Made by a program: the position numbers and the translations under genes | Notes under the pieces: generated by a model | What the model saw: the letters and a program-made list of their open reading frames with translations, nothing else | Database searches by the model: none | Told to the model about the DNA's origin: nothing | In this document: piece after piece, positions 23,550-34,605 of the stretch | Layout: every line of letters starts with the position of its first letter | Position numbering within the stretch: the first letter of the stretch is position 1 | Assembly: GCA_963576735.1 (NCBI GenBank) | Contig: OY755173.1 | Span: forward strand, 19,314,873-19,378,872 | Direction: 5' to 3' | Length of the DNA stretch: 64,000 nt | Source of the DNA: Bedellia somnulentella | Taxonomy: Eukaryota; Arthropoda; Insecta; Lepidoptera; Bedelliidae

Positions 23550-23801
23550 TGTAGTGTCGGCTTAGAATAACACTACCCCATTTCTACGCGTGGGTGATCG
23601 TAGGATGCGACTAACGGTATAGGGGCTTTTTAAGTGGTTTTTGGGCGATGTGGCTGGAGACCCGTCACCAAAAACATTTCTTATTACCATCTTTTCCCCA
23701 ATCAACTTCCAAAAGTGGCTGAGGAATTTCTCATTCCAAAGCTCTGACTACCCCGTTAAGGGATTTATAGCCGTGAGTATATGTATGTAGTATATGTATG
23801 T
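23550..23801 (+). mobile_element. Family A element (A2), full length
   Basis: Complete A2 copy. Its tail contains a short duplication (TATATGTATGTAG repeated). Confidence 0.9.
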
Positions 23802-23811
23802 ACAAGTTAAT

Positions 23812-23942
23812 AAAAAAATAAGATTATTTGATTCTGTGTGACCACATTGGTGACAAAAAATCTCAACATTTACTGCATATACTCTTTCGTCTTCCCATCC
23901 CAAAAAGGTCCTGGCCTTGTGAAATCAACACTATTAAGCTAC
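23812..23942 (-). repeat. Unclassified repeat F, inverted copy
   Basis: Reverse complement of the 4131-4258 segment with very few differences. It lies just after the A2 copy and just before the palindrome at 23952. Confidence 0.65.
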
Positions 23943-23951
23943 GCACTATTA

Positions 23952-24025
23952 AGAAATAATGTTACATACATACATACATATGTATGTAACATTACATATG
24001 TATGTATGTATGTAACATTATTTCT
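23952..24025. repeat. Perfect 31-bp palindrome with 12-nt loop
   Basis: The arms at 23952-23982 and 23995-24025 are exact reverse complements and contain the TATG/CATA repeats typical of family A tails. Possibly a tail-to-tail remnant. Confidence 0.9.
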
Positions 24026-24517
24026 AATAAAAGTGATGGCTCGACCTATATTTATTAAGCACCTTTTCGTTTACCTTTGAAATAAAATGAAGTCCATCCT
24101 CTTTAATAAAGATATCGTGTTTCGTGATCTAAAAGTGTAAATTACAACCATATATTGAAAGTGTAATCAAAAGACACATAAAAATACATAAAATAAAAAT
24201 TAATATTTATAAACAATGCGATTTTACTACGAAGTACAATGAGCGATCTCACCACTTAAAGAAATCTCTTTCAGATAACCTTTAGATTATTTTAATATAA
24301 GTAATGTTTCATTCGTTCTACTAAAGCATTTAAAATCCTTCTTCTCGTAGGTGGAAGTATAAGACGACATATTCAACCCCGTCCGTCAATCAATGGCTTC
24401 CACAGGAATCACGGGACAAGGGATGTCACGATTAGCATATCAACTTACTAAGATAAAGGCGCGAATTAAAATAAACAGGGTTAACCCTACTTTGTGTAAG
24501 CATTCTACTAATTTTGA

Positions 24518-24656
24518 TGTCATACATACATATACTCATGCCGTTAGTTCCCATAGAGGGAAGGCAGGCACTATCGATCGCCGCTGAGTTCGATCCTGAC
24601 AATCCTCTCTAGCTTCGTGTACATCCATCAATCTTTTCATACATGCTCTTTTATTT
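24518..24656 (-). mobile_element. LINE 3'-end copy
   Basis: Reverse copy from CATACATATACTCATGCCG to ATGCTCTTTTATTTTG. Confidence 0.88.
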
Positions 24657-25463
24657 TGATGTCATGTTTGATTAAATTCGTAGACGAAGAAAGAAGTGCA
24701 TAGATAAGCCGTGTTGAACCGGTGAGACACAGTGCAATTTACTTCCAACGGTTTCATTTTATACAATATCGTATAGGTGACAAATAATTAAAAATATGAC
24801 ACTTAGTACTGATATTTTATATAAATATATTCTGTACTTTATTACCCTAATTGACTACTCATTATGTTACACAGAAAAAATATTTTGTTTCGAAAATATC
24901 CTATGATTGGTCATTCAAGAATCTTAACAAAATATCAACCCAAACTGACCATGAAATCGTGCCAGCTGACACAGGAACCTTTGAACAAAAAGCGATCAAT
25001 CCTATTAATAACTAGAACTTCAAGGAATTGCGATTGAAGTGAATTGAGCTGAGCGAGTTAGGTGAATCTCAGTCTTCTTACTATCTGTTTAGCTTTATGC
25101 CGCGCTCTAAATAAGAAACCATTTTTTTTCTATTGACTTCAATGGGAAAACAGACTTTCGGTGATTATTCTTCATTGGTAGGTTCGATCCTGACGACACT
25201 AAGTAATGTCCTCTTGATCACTGCGCCAAATTTGGTTGAAATCGGTCGAGCTGTTCCAGAGGAGTTCGATCACAAAGAAGTTTCCTGCCAACAAAAACTA
25301 CACAACAATCTAGTAGACACAAAGCAAGTAGCTTTCAAATCACCGTGCTCATTCCTCAATCCCGAATAGGAACAGTAAATACAATCTTATCGCGAGATAG
25401 CATCGCACGCGCATCCAATAAAAACCGCATGATCGTATGTAATAAATAGCAGAAACAAGGAGC

Positions 25464-25480
25464 GGCGGCGGCGGCGGCGC
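25464..25480. repeat. (GCG)n microsatellite
   Basis: GCGGCGGCGGCGGCGGC run inside a GC-rich patch next to GCGCAGGCGCATGG. Confidence 0.7.
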
Positions 25481-25762
25481 AGGCGCATGGCGAAAGGGCG
25501 GGCCCATTGAATTCAACTAGAAATGAACTTAAGATAACAAGGTTACTTGATAACATGCCTGGAGATAGCTCAGCATGCAAATACGGATGGGAAAAACGAC
25601 GAAATGTATTTTAATATACTTGCTTACCCGTTTATGATAGTTTTTGTTTCGTTTATTGAATATTGAGTATGTATTAGTACAACATGATATTTGTCTCTGA
25701 AATTTATAATTATTTTGAAGATATGTTGATAGTTACACATACGTCATCATCGATAATAGTTT

Positions 25763-25858
25763 TGCATCGCCCAACAGTATCTGTAAAATACCCATTAGTC
25801 GCCTCGTACGTCATTCCCCGAGGCGTGTGAGAAAGAAGGTGTGTTATTTTAAGCTGGA
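25763..25858 (-). repeat. Family A 5' fragment, diverged
   Basis: Contains GCATCGCCCAACA...TTAGTCGCCTCGTACG and a degenerate 5' end. Confidence 0.6.
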
Positions 25859-26913
25859 ACTTCGATTCAATTAGTGCAATATTGACATTATATTTATAGT
25901 AATAAGAGTGTTGTTATTGTTATAAACTACTAGACACTAAAACTTAGAGGAAAATTTTTGCTCATAATGAAAGAAAAAAGAAAACCTTTGCAACAGTCAA
26001 TTTTCGACAGCAAGAGGCTAAAAGATGATGAGCTTAAAAAGCCCTTGGGCAACACGTTTTTCGACACCATGTTTTAATTTAGCTTTCGCAAAATATCGAT
26101 ATAGTAAAATGGCAGCCCCACTCATATCAATATTGATGACATCGCATTCCTCCTTCTTATCTGAGTCAGTGTGGCATTTCACCAGTCTATTGTATGCTTG
26201 AATTGACGAGATAATGCTGAGCATACATCACTGCCTGAGTCTCAGCAGCTATGAAAATAGCTGCAGGCCGCGGAGTCTCTTGTCATATTAGGTTTTACGT
26301 GAATGGTTTTTCAGTTAATCTGTTTTGTTAATACGAGATTAAGGTTGCAAAAGTTTAAAACTGCACATTTTCACGATAGAAAATAGGCAGTTTGAAAAAG
26401 TTACATGGAGAAGACTTTTATTAAAGAGTTTACATTACTAACTGAAAGTTTAGCAGACTAAAACTTATACATGGGAAGCCTTGGTCTACAAAACGAAAAA
26501 TAGAGTAATTGTATTTTTTTTTGTCTGCAAAGTATTTTGCCATGGGATATATGAAATGGTTAGTCTTGAACATTTCATTTTTAGTATACCCTTTGCGATC
26601 ACACACACACAAAAACACGTGTCATACTAGTAAGTTTTATCTACATAAAAGAAACCCGAAAAACAAGTGTAAGAGTAATTAATCTTATTATCAAATACAA
26701 GACTGTCTCTTGCTGTTATCTCAAAACTAACAAAGCAATTACTATTTATAACTTCCTGTGCAAGTTGAAATTCTCTTGTAAGTGGAACACTTATCTGTCT
26801 GTCGCAAGATTCATAGAAACTATAAACGAACATTACGATTGCTAATTTTCTAATGAGCAATAAAGCAAACATAACAATAAGTTTCAGTATATATTCGATT
26901 ATGTTACAGCATA

Positions 26914-27027
26914 ATGCAAAACGTGGGTACTCTGAACATCAGGTGACAAAGTCACGTGATGTTCAGAAGTATTAGTACCTCTGCCAACCCCTTCGGGGAT
27001 ATTCGGCGTGAACGTTTATGTTTATGT
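26914..27027 (+). mobile_element. Family B SINE, strongly 5'-truncated, with target duplication
   Basis: Last ~110 bp of B with a (TTTATG)n tail. The 15-bp repeat TTATGTTACAGCATA flanks it at 26899-26913 and 27028-27042. Confidence 0.92.
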
Positions 27028-27587
27028 TTATGTTACAGCATAGTGTTACAGTTATTGCCTAGATACATATCACATGCTTAGGTATTAGTGGGTGTTCTGG
27101 CAAGGGAGTTAATTATTTCCTGTTATAAGTAGTCTGTTTCCCTTCCAGTCTTTATGTTAGTATGTCTCTACGCCATATGTCTATGCAGTACCACAGTTAT
27201 TTAAAAAGTTCCTGACTGTAACTAGTTAACAACAATCAGACAAATGAAATGATATTGATTAAATAAAAGTTTAATTCTATTATATTCTAAAACTGGAAGT
27301 TTTGGTCGATTAAGAAAAATATATATCTATCAGTAATCGTAAACATTTTATGAATGGCGCGCGAAGTGGGCGCCAAATACAACGACGGCTGATTCTGTTA
27401 AAAAAAACTAGGTATATTATATGAGGTTCTTATATTATATTCTAGTTTAATGACTACAGTATAAACATACTTGGGTAGTGTAATACAACTGAGATTAATC
27501 GTACTAATCTAATAAATCCAGAAGGTTAAGTGAGTTCAATTTACTCGAAAACACTCTTAGTCCAATCTGATTTGGAATTATTAAATA

Positions 27588-28402
27588 CTAGTGGATCGTC
27601 CCAGCTTCGCACGGGTAGCGTTGTATTTTAAATATCTGAGGATTCTTTCTTTAGTCACTGCTCAAGCATTGTGAAATTCAGCGCAATGTTTTCAATTTGT
27701 TAAATTTATAGCACTCCCTAAACAGTGTAGTTTGGTGATTTTTAATGCGCTTTAATGAACGGTTCAGTATTTCCGTTTAATAGCAAATTATGGAATAAAA
27801 CGCTATGAAGTATTTATAACAATCTAAAAAATAAATCATTACGTGTTGCAGGATGCAACTACTGGCACCATCTAGTATGTTATATGTAAATTAGTAACGA
27901 TTCGGTTTTGGTCACGGGCGCGATGGCTTATTTTATGTATAATTTCGGTGTTTCTCTACCGATTTCTATGATTCTTTTTTATTGAATAGGTAATAATGTT
28001 ACCTTTTTTAAATTAGGGATGAGTGAGAGGTTTACAAACGTAAGAGTAAACAAATATAATCAGAATGCTCCGAACTGCTAAGCTATCAGGAATTACACGT
28101 GTTATTGTGAGTCAACCGTAAAAGATAGACATAAACTGTTGCGGTTTTTTTTTAGATAATTTTATGAAGAATATTTCCGTCATACATGATTTCTATGTAA
28201 GTTTAACCATTAAGGCTGCACACGCGACGGAAGCTTAAAAAATATAGTAACTTCTCCCGTTTTCCCAAAATTTCCCAAAATTCCCCTTTACTACTCTGCT
28301 GGAAAGTATACAAAAACCTGCCCAGGAGTATGGAAAATAATTGTACCAAGTTTCGTTAAAATCCGTCGAGTAGTTTTTGTTTCCATAAGGAACATACAAA
28401 CC

Positions 28403-28456
<54 letters not shown>

Positions 28457-28575
28457 AATTTTACTGATTGCATTTTTGGCATCAGTATCGATCACTAATC
28501 ACCCCCTGATAGTTATTTTGAAAATATATTTCATGTACAGAATTGACCTCTCTACAGATTTATTATAAGTATAGA
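27588..28575 (-). mobile_element. Non-autonomous Helitron
   Basis: On the minus strand it starts TCTATACTTATAATAAATC and ends GCTGGGACGATCCACTAG. It sits exactly between A and T with no target duplication, as Helitrons do. A CCC...GGG hairpin (CCCGTGCGAAGCTGGG) lies just before the CTAG end. It has no open frame for Rep/helicase. It matches the copy at 44165-45118 along its length and carries a longer (GACA)n array. Confidence 0.88.
28403..28454. repeat. (GACA)13 microsatellite within the Helitron
   Basis: Thirteen perfect GACA units. The sister Helitron has only about six. Confidence 0.9.
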
Positions 28576-28674
28576 TTATTTTCACGCATTATTGCTTTTA
28601 TAATAATATTTATCAAATACGAGATGCACATGCACATGTATATGAAACGAATTAAACTAGAACGTAGGGATTTA

Positions 28675-28829
28675 TTGTTTTTTGACATGAATTCCTCATG
28701 TGGGGATTATTACTCATAAATAAAAGATGTTATTAAAGGAAAGAAAAATTTCGGGCGTATACCCGAAGGTCGCGGGTTCGAACCCCGCCAGTGTCGAAAT
28801 TTTTCTTTCCTTTAATAACATCTTTTATT
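28675..28829 (+). mobile_element. Family D SINE, variant 2 with long perfect inverted arms
   Basis: Flanked by the 17-bp target repeat TAGAACGTAGGGATTTA at 28658-28674 and 28830-28846. The core holds the 3' half of the tRNA-like body (GGTCGCGGGTTCGAACCCC). On both sides lie complementary arms of about 34 bp ending in GAAAGAAAAATTTCG and CGAAATTTTTCTTTC. Confidence 0.92.
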
Positions 28830-29031
28830 TAGAACGTAGGGATTTAAATTGGCATTTGTATTGGAGATGCATTAGTAACATGGATAATATTGACTAATAT
28901 TGATATTGGCACGTTTTAAATGTAGAAGATTTACATGCATAATTAAACAAAACCATAAAACCAGCAATAGTGGCGCCACTCGATATAAAAAAAGGGAAAC
29001 CGAATTTTTAGCAAGTATGATGAAATGTATT

Positions 29032-29118
29032 TTGGTGGGTGATTGTAAGAGGCGACTAAGGGTATAGGGACTTTTTAAGTGATTTTAGGGCGATGTGGCG
29101 ATGTGAACACCGGTTACT
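29032..29118 (+). mobile_element. Family A element (A2), left part of a copy split by D
   Basis: A2 segment from GGTGGGTGATTGTAAGAGGC to the target site AACTATCTTAC. It resumes at 29279. Confidence 0.82.
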
Positions 29119-29129
29119 AACTATCTTAC

Positions 29130-29267
29130 TAATAAGTAAAGAATAAATAAAAGAAAGAAAAATTTCAGACTCAGGCGGGAAAAAAAAAATCATTCCGTTA
29201 TTTATTCTTTATTTATTAGTAATAATCCCCACATGAGGTTTTCATGAACAAAAACATTCAAATTCTC
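29130..29267 (-). mobile_element. Family D SINE, variant 2, tRNA body mostly deleted, nested in A
   Basis: Framed by the 11-bp repeat AACTATCTTAC at 29119-29129 and 29268-29278. In reverse it has the D leader, the AT-rich complementary segment, a remnant CCCGCCTGAGTC of the tRNA 3' end and the tail. Confidence 0.88.
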
Positions 29268-29278
29268 AACTATCTTAC

Positions 29279-29395
29279 CATCTTTTTTCAACTCAACTTC
29301 AAAAAGTATCTGAGGAGTTTCTTTTTTCAAAGCTCTGGCTACCCCGTTCAGCAATTTATAGCCTTGAGTATATGTGGTTACTTATGTATGTATTT
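29279..29395 (+). mobile_element. Family A element (A2), right part of the split copy
   Basis: Continues from CATCTTTTTTC to the GAGTATATG tail. Part of the middle is lost. Confidence 0.82.
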
Positions 29396-29794
29396 TTGTT
29401 TTCATGTATGTGTATACAACAGAATAGCACAATCAGCACAGAATCACCTTGCAGGTATGTCAGCGCCTACAGACGCCGCCCACGCTCGACCCACGCGAGT
29501 TGACCCACAAAGCTATTTCGTAACTAATCCACAGTAATTAAACGCGGTAATCGAACCAGGACCATCGATGCTGGAACTGAATTAACCTTATCTTATACTC
29601 TTGGCTGTAATCTTAAACGGAAGTCAGAGGGTCAGAATTAACTAGTTTTTAGTTAGTAACTATTTGCAACATAGAATAATATTTATTTATTTGCGAATAC
29701 TTGTTATTGGCTTAGTTGATAACTGAATTTGTAAACACTTGTTTTATTATTTAGCTGTAAGTATTCCGAACTAATAAATAAAAAAAATTGTAAA

Positions 29795-30062
29795 CTTTAG
29801 TAGCTCAGTAGGTAGCATCGTCTGTGGTGATAGAGACCTGGGTTCGAATTTAGGTCAGACTTTCAATACGGTGTGTTTTCAAAATTTGTATTAATAATTA
29901 ATTTACCAATGTAGTCATCGGTAATGGAAAGCATTGTTACAAAACATGCTCAAGTTATACGTAGTACAAAGTGGAGATAGGGCATAGCCAGCCCCTGCAT
30001 TGTGAATACACTCTCATATTCTGAACATCTTATGACAAAAATAGTACCTCTGCCCCTTTCCA
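29795..30062 (+). repeat. Divergent relative of SINE B
   Basis: tRNA-like head with an A-box-like TAGCTCAGTAGG and a B-box-like GGTTCGAATTTAGG. A decayed B body follows (AATACACTCTCATATTCTGAACATC, AGTACCTCTGCCCC). The next element starts in its tail. Confidence 0.6.
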
Positions 30063-30305
30063 TACATACATACATACATATACTCACGGCTATATTTCCC
30101 TAGAAGGGGTAACCAGAGCTAAGGAATTCCTCAGCCACTTTTGGAAGTTGAGTGGGGAAAAGATTGTAAGAATAAAGGTTTTTGGTGATGGGTCTCCAAC
30201 CGCATCGCCCAAAAATCTAATAAAAAGCCCCAATAACCTTAGTCGCCTCTTACGACACCCGTGGGTAGAAAGGGGTAGCGACATTCTAAGCCGGCACTAC
30301 ACGGC
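30060..30305 (-). mobile_element. Family A element, full length
   Basis: Reverse copy from (CATA)n to CCGGCACTACACGGC. Its 3' half is A1-like and its 5' half A3-like (GACACCCGTGGGTAGAAAGG). Confidence 0.88.
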
Positions 30306-31249
30306 CATTTCGTAACATACAGAAAATTGTGATTTACTTCATAGTAAGTGGTTTGCTTCTTCTTTTAGTTATGGTCATTCGCTAACACAAAGTGAAAACG
30401 CATACAAATATTTTTTGAGGCAATTTGACAAATCACGTATTAACGATCATCACTTTATATGATGTGAAGATGGATTAAAAAATGTACACCACACAAAAAA
30501 TGCTAACTTTGAGTAAAATCCAAACTGCCTTACTACTTGTACTGCCTTACTACTAATATGCAAAATTTAATAAATTTATATAAGTTCTTCAGCTCCATTC
30601 ATGCTTTTTAGAAGAATAATGCGATTAATGAACTTCAAACTTCGTTAAGTGATAATCAAATTAGGACAGAGAAAGTGTTAGCCAGTGACGTCACGCGGTA
30701 CCGTGTGTACCGATCATTAACATTCATTTAATACATTTCGAATGAATCGTTTTAAAAGTAGTTACTAATAATTGCAATCACATAAAGTGTATGTTTAATG
30801 TTTCGTGTTCAACGCTTTATATTGTGATTTTATTACGGATTAACTTTAAATCTCTGTCATTCGGTTTGTTGCACAACGCTATGTTGCTTAATGAATTTGT
30901 TTTGAATGTATTTTTGTGGCTGTTTATGTCTATATTAAATATGAGGTTCTAAAAAGATTAGCAAATGAAACCCAGACACTTAATTATGATTGAAAATTGG
31001 GATAAATTCAAAAACTATCTGGATTCATACGCTTAGTATCGTTACTATAAGTCTCATAACTACGGTGTCTCTAAGCGTATATCTCAGACATAAATCTAAG
31101 TGTTTTCTCATCCTAGCGGGTGCTTAACTCAACACACCTTTCACACAATTTCACACATCATACACCAATATATTGTTTTCCTTCTGCTATATTCACTTAG
31201 CTTGATATAGCACATAAAATTATAGCCAGAATATCGGATTTACTAATCC
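30306..31249. other. AT-rich intron sequence, nothing recognised
   Basis: No repeat of the known families and no exon-like segment seen. Confidence 0.45.
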
Positions 31250-31415
31250 AGTTCCACTATAAGATTTTGGTTGGGGGAATATCGTAAAAATAAAGTATTT
31301 TTGGAAATGGATATCCAGCCACATCGCCGTAAAATTATTTAAAAGGCTCCATACCCTTAACTGTCTCCCCGGGGAGTTATGTGTTGGTGCAATTTTGAAC
31401 TGATACTACTCGTAC
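31250..31415 (-). repeat. Degenerate family A copy
   Basis: Still shows AAAATAAAGTATTTTTGG...CCACATCGCC...AAAAGGCTCC and the 5' portion, with many changes. One of the oldest A copies here. Confidence 0.55.
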
Positions 31416-32019
31416 ATAGCTTTTTATCAATGACGCCTTCGCAGCGAAGAAACAGTTTTGAATTGTCATTTATCTGAACAAAATTCGAAAATATAAAGAG
31501 CATAACATCAAATATAATTAAAAAACCAGTACAGTCTTATTCCAAACTCACAAAATTTTAATTAAATTAAATTGATAATAAAACAGTCGAGACAATTATA
31601 ATGAAACTATAAAGTTAAGAATGTAAAACTTTTAACATTCTCGGTCTCTAAAAATACTCTGAAATAAAGCCATCAAAGCCAAAGTCACAATCCTCTGATA
31701 CTTTACAAAGTAAAAACATTCCAACTGCCTCTTAAGGGATTAATAAAATTGAAAACATCTCAAAATAACTGTGATTTTCCGATCTCTTGTTTCAAATTTC
31801 GAACGCCGCGTCATTCCGCTCACGCGCGCTTTTATAAATTTAGACTTTACGTTTCTACGATTCATTTGGACTCGTCACCTTCCGTTCGGAAGCGAGATAT
31901 ATATTCGAATGATTATGAATACCAGTGCTGTAATTTTCTTTAGGTGTATGTTTAATCGGATTTATTGAGATAATTGCCATTCATGGTTAGAAAAATTAAA
32001 GTATGTTGGGTGGTAAAAA

Positions 32020-32255
32020 TCCTTGAAAGCTCGGTGAGAGAACCACTGCTTCTTATGTAAAGAATAGTATTGGTTCGAATCCTGAGCCGGGCCTACTCCT
32101 TCTCCTCCTCCTCCTGTGTGTTTTTTGATCATATATGTGGTTAAATGAATTGTGTGAATTAGTCCTGGTGGCTGAGTTGTGCTTAGTCATACATGTGACA
32201 GTTTATGTATTGGAACTTTACCATCCTTCGGGATTATACGGAGTAAAATTCTCTT
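32020..32255 (+). repeat. Divergent relative of SINE B with tRNA-like head
   Basis: AGCTCGGTGAGAGAAC (A-box-like) and GGTTCGAATCCTGAGCCGGGCC (B box) are followed by a reduced B body (CATATATGTGGTTAA, GAGTTGTGCTTAGTCAT, ATCCTTCGGGATTATACGG). Confidence 0.65.
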
Positions 32256-32567
32256 TGTATGTTTATAGAATACTGTAAAAAAGAAAATGTAAATAACTTT
32301 TCTATATAATTCACCAAAGCGAACTAGAATACATGCGAATCTAATAAAAATAAGAATTGAAACTATTTTCAAAGGCAGCGCACGCGCAACTGCATCGCGT
32401 GAAATATGGCGATACTTCCGTCCGTTTGTGCATACGCAAAATGCAATAAAATATAAAGTACTATGATGAAGGGAATATTACATGTTTAGGGATTTTACAT
32501 TTTGATATGGAAAGATGATAGTTATAGAAAACATAGATGTCTTTATTCTAACTTTCATCATCATCAT

Positions 32568-32815
32568 TATCACCAATAGCCGTCCACTACTAGTCAAAAG
32601 CTTGCTCAAAGATTTCCACAACGACCGGTCCTACGCTGCCCTATCCATCGGCATCCCACTACATTCACTAAGTCGTCAGTCTACCTTGTGATCCTATTCT
32701 ACCCACTTTGCATCTCCCGATACGTGACTCCACTTCAGAACCTTCGCACCCTAACGGCCTTCATTGCGTGCAATGTACCCTGCCATTGCCACTTCAGCTT
32801 TACGCTTTGGGCTAT
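32568..32815 (-). mobile_element. RTE-like LINE 3' end, 5'-truncated
   Basis: In reverse it reads as the end of a LINE ORF that I recognise from moth and butterfly genomes (W-R-G/RTG-RR...GRP-T-W-D-L...W...A-DRS-W...E-AY). A (ATG)n-type tail appears as CATCATCATCATT on the plus strand. The frame is broken. RTE assignment is from memory. Confidence 0.65.
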
Positions 32816-32821
32816 ATAAAG

Positions 32822-33150
32822 ACTAGCTGACCCGGCACACGTTGTTTTGCCATATAAATTATTTCTAGGAAATTTCTAGTCGATAAAATAAAAATAAAAC
32901 GTTAGTGTACAATACAACCCTTATCACTTAGGAGCATAAGACATAGTTAAAAATCTATTTTCAGACCTACCGAATGTGTATACAAAATTTCATTTAAGTT
33001 GGTTCAGCCACTTTGAGGGAGTAAGGTGACAAACTCCTTCCTCACAGCCCATATATGTCCCCACCAAGGGGCTCGAGCCTACCCTATAAAGGGTGATTTG
33101 GCCATTGTCCACCACGCTGGCCAATTGCGGGTATGCAACGACTACTACCG
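32822..33150. repeat. Probable degenerate repeat (Helitron-like end)
   Basis: Begins CTAGCTGACCCGGCACACG and contains AAAATTTCATTTAAGTTGG and CCACCACGCTGGCCAATTG, phrases I associate with dispersed insect repeats. The class is uncertain. Confidence 0.35.
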
Positions 33151-33238
33151 TGACAAACAATGAACTTTATATACACGTGAATAAGATTATTATATTAATT
33201 ATGAATTATGAATAAGATTATATTATATTAATACATAC

Positions 33239-33363
33239 CTCTGGTATCAAATATAAGCTCCCTGCACCTATCAGGTATGTTGGGTTCACATCGGAACACC
33301 GCGCCGGGCCGCACCACGTCGGCGTGGCGGCGGGTGTCGGCCTCCGGAGCGCCCACTAACACC
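33239..33363 (-). CDS. Integrin alpha subunit, internal exon (first beta-propeller blade)
   Basis: This 125-bp exon on the minus strand is bounded by a pyrimidine-rich stretch ending in GCAG (acceptor) and by GTATGT (donor). It is open in one frame for 41 codons, with one extra base at each end (enters phase 2, leaves phase 1). The peptide contains VLVGAPEA followed by GAVFRC, then a Cys after IPD and an IFDTR end. This is the pattern of the first FG-GAP blade of integrin alpha chains (LVGAP..., GG/GAVYRC..., C..., FD). Integrin alpha is a type I membrane receptor for extracellular matrix that pairs with an integrin beta chain. The exon is far more GC-rich than the intron around it, as expected for coding sequence. 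Its last base joins the exon at 5605-5702 in frame. The 5' exons are not recognised in the window. I cannot tell which paralogue it is. The family call is from memory of conserved motifs, not from a search. Confidence 0.85.
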
Positions 33364-34261
33364 CTGCAACAAACAACGAGATCAGATTCATTCTTCTTCT
33401 TCTATCAAACACTGTTATTATATCTATTCTCTGTTGTGGCTATAAATTTCGAACAACCACTATCAAACACCCTGAGCGAAATATGAGATGTGAGTTTGTT
33501 ACACTGCTTCTGTGGTTAAGGATTGAAAATTTAACGGGAGTAGTAAGCTTTCGAATTCACAGACTTTCACAGAATTAGAACAGTAAAGAATACAAAATAC
33601 AATATATATTATAAATATATCTCTATTCCTCCTACCTTTACATTATGCTGCTGATGTTATTTAAATATATTCTAATAGATAAATAATAATCTCTGCTCAT
33701 AATTATAAAATAAGAGTTTCGAAAAAGTATTTGAACCAGACAAAATTTGACTGTAAAATTGGACTACAAGTCTGGTTATAAGTACAGTGCCAATGTGACA
33801 AGGACGTTGTTATACCACTTTCAGCCAATGTCTCTAACAATTCCCTTAAATTACCCTTTCCCTTAAATTATCACAGGATTCGAATTATATTACACCTTTA
33901 TTTTGCTCAGAAACTTCAAGAGTACTTTCTCACCGCCATTGCTAGCCGCGTTATAGTTTAGTGCAAGGTGTCCGATGTATTTCTGTCGCCGGATGAGGGG
34001 CGTATTTTCAGTCACTCACCAACACTCCACATCCACTAAACTAGAGTAATATCGTACATTTATACATCTGCACATGCCCGTCCGGTTTTGAAGAACTGTC
34101 TAGGGTTCCTCAAAGCCTGCCAATATATCTTTTTTATAGATTTGAACGATAATAATGGAGAATTATAGGTATACATCATTTGTCAATTGAAATAGTAAGC
34201 CCCTTTAAAAAAGCTCTATAAATCTCAGTAAGTAAAACTTGAACACAATTACTTTTTAATA
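33364..34261. other. Intron upstream of the integrin exon, nothing recognised
   Basis: AT-rich sequence. No exon carrying the integrin alpha signal peptide or first strand was found here or further on. Confidence 0.4.
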
Positions 34262-34365
34262 CAGATAGTATTGCCAGAGAGGGATGACCGAGGAGGACAC
34301 GTTATATCACATCCTGAAGACAGACGGCCGAAGTCTTCAGAAGAAGTAAAAGATAGATGAAAATA
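34262..34365 (+). repeat. Degenerate LINE 3'-region copy
   Basis: AGAGAGGGATGACCGAGGAGG and GCCGAAGTCTTCAGAAG align with the RGRPRRTH...VRSTKN coding segment of the LINE. Confidence 0.55.
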
Positions 34366-34593
34366 AATTAAGCTAAAGCTCTGAAGCTTATATGTTTATT
34401 TTGAACTCAAACCGATCCTCTCTGTCTACGACTATATGAATAGCGACCAAGAACCTTATAGCATTTGAATATATTATTTAGCATACGAATGGTTAATTAA
34501 ATCAGATAGCTTCCTGTCATGTAAATGGTTGTAATAATATTAGTAATTGATTAATAATAGTGTCAGCATCATCGGCGTATTCACCGTGTCAGC

Positions 34594-34605
34594 TGCGCAT
34601 GCGCA
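34594..34605. promoter_or_regulatory. NRF-1/EWG-like palindrome TGCGCATGCGCA
   Basis: Second exact copy of the 12-bp palindrome, followed by AGGTGAGTCACGTGGC, which also holds a CACGTG E-box. Confidence 0.35.

Larger units (their letters stand above)
5703..33238 (-). other. Large intron of the integrin alpha gene (~27.5 kb)
   Basis: The donor GTATGT at 33233-33238 and the acceptor AG at 5703-5704 define this intron if the two exons are joined directly. Joining them restores a Gly codon and an unbroken integrin reading frame. It holds many A, B, D and LINE copies and one Helitron, annotated separately. No other credible host exon was recognised inside it. The longer open frames there either lie in repeats or show no family motif. 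Confidence 0.7.

Noticed and set aside
25133..25369. Open frame of 78 codons in a moderately GC-rich patch
   Set aside because: It contains the phrase CCAAATTTGGTTGAAATCGG, which is typical of dispersed insect repeats, and shows no protein family motif.
26244..26265. 8-bp stem with GAAA tetraloop (GCAGCTAT...ATAGCTGC)
   Set aside because: A neat hairpin, but a single short stem of this size is expected by chance in 64 kb and nothing around it supports an RNA gene.
28235..28495. Cys/Leu/Ser/Val-repeat protein (CLSVCLSV...)
   Set aside because: It is simply the translation of the (GACA)n array inside the Helitron.
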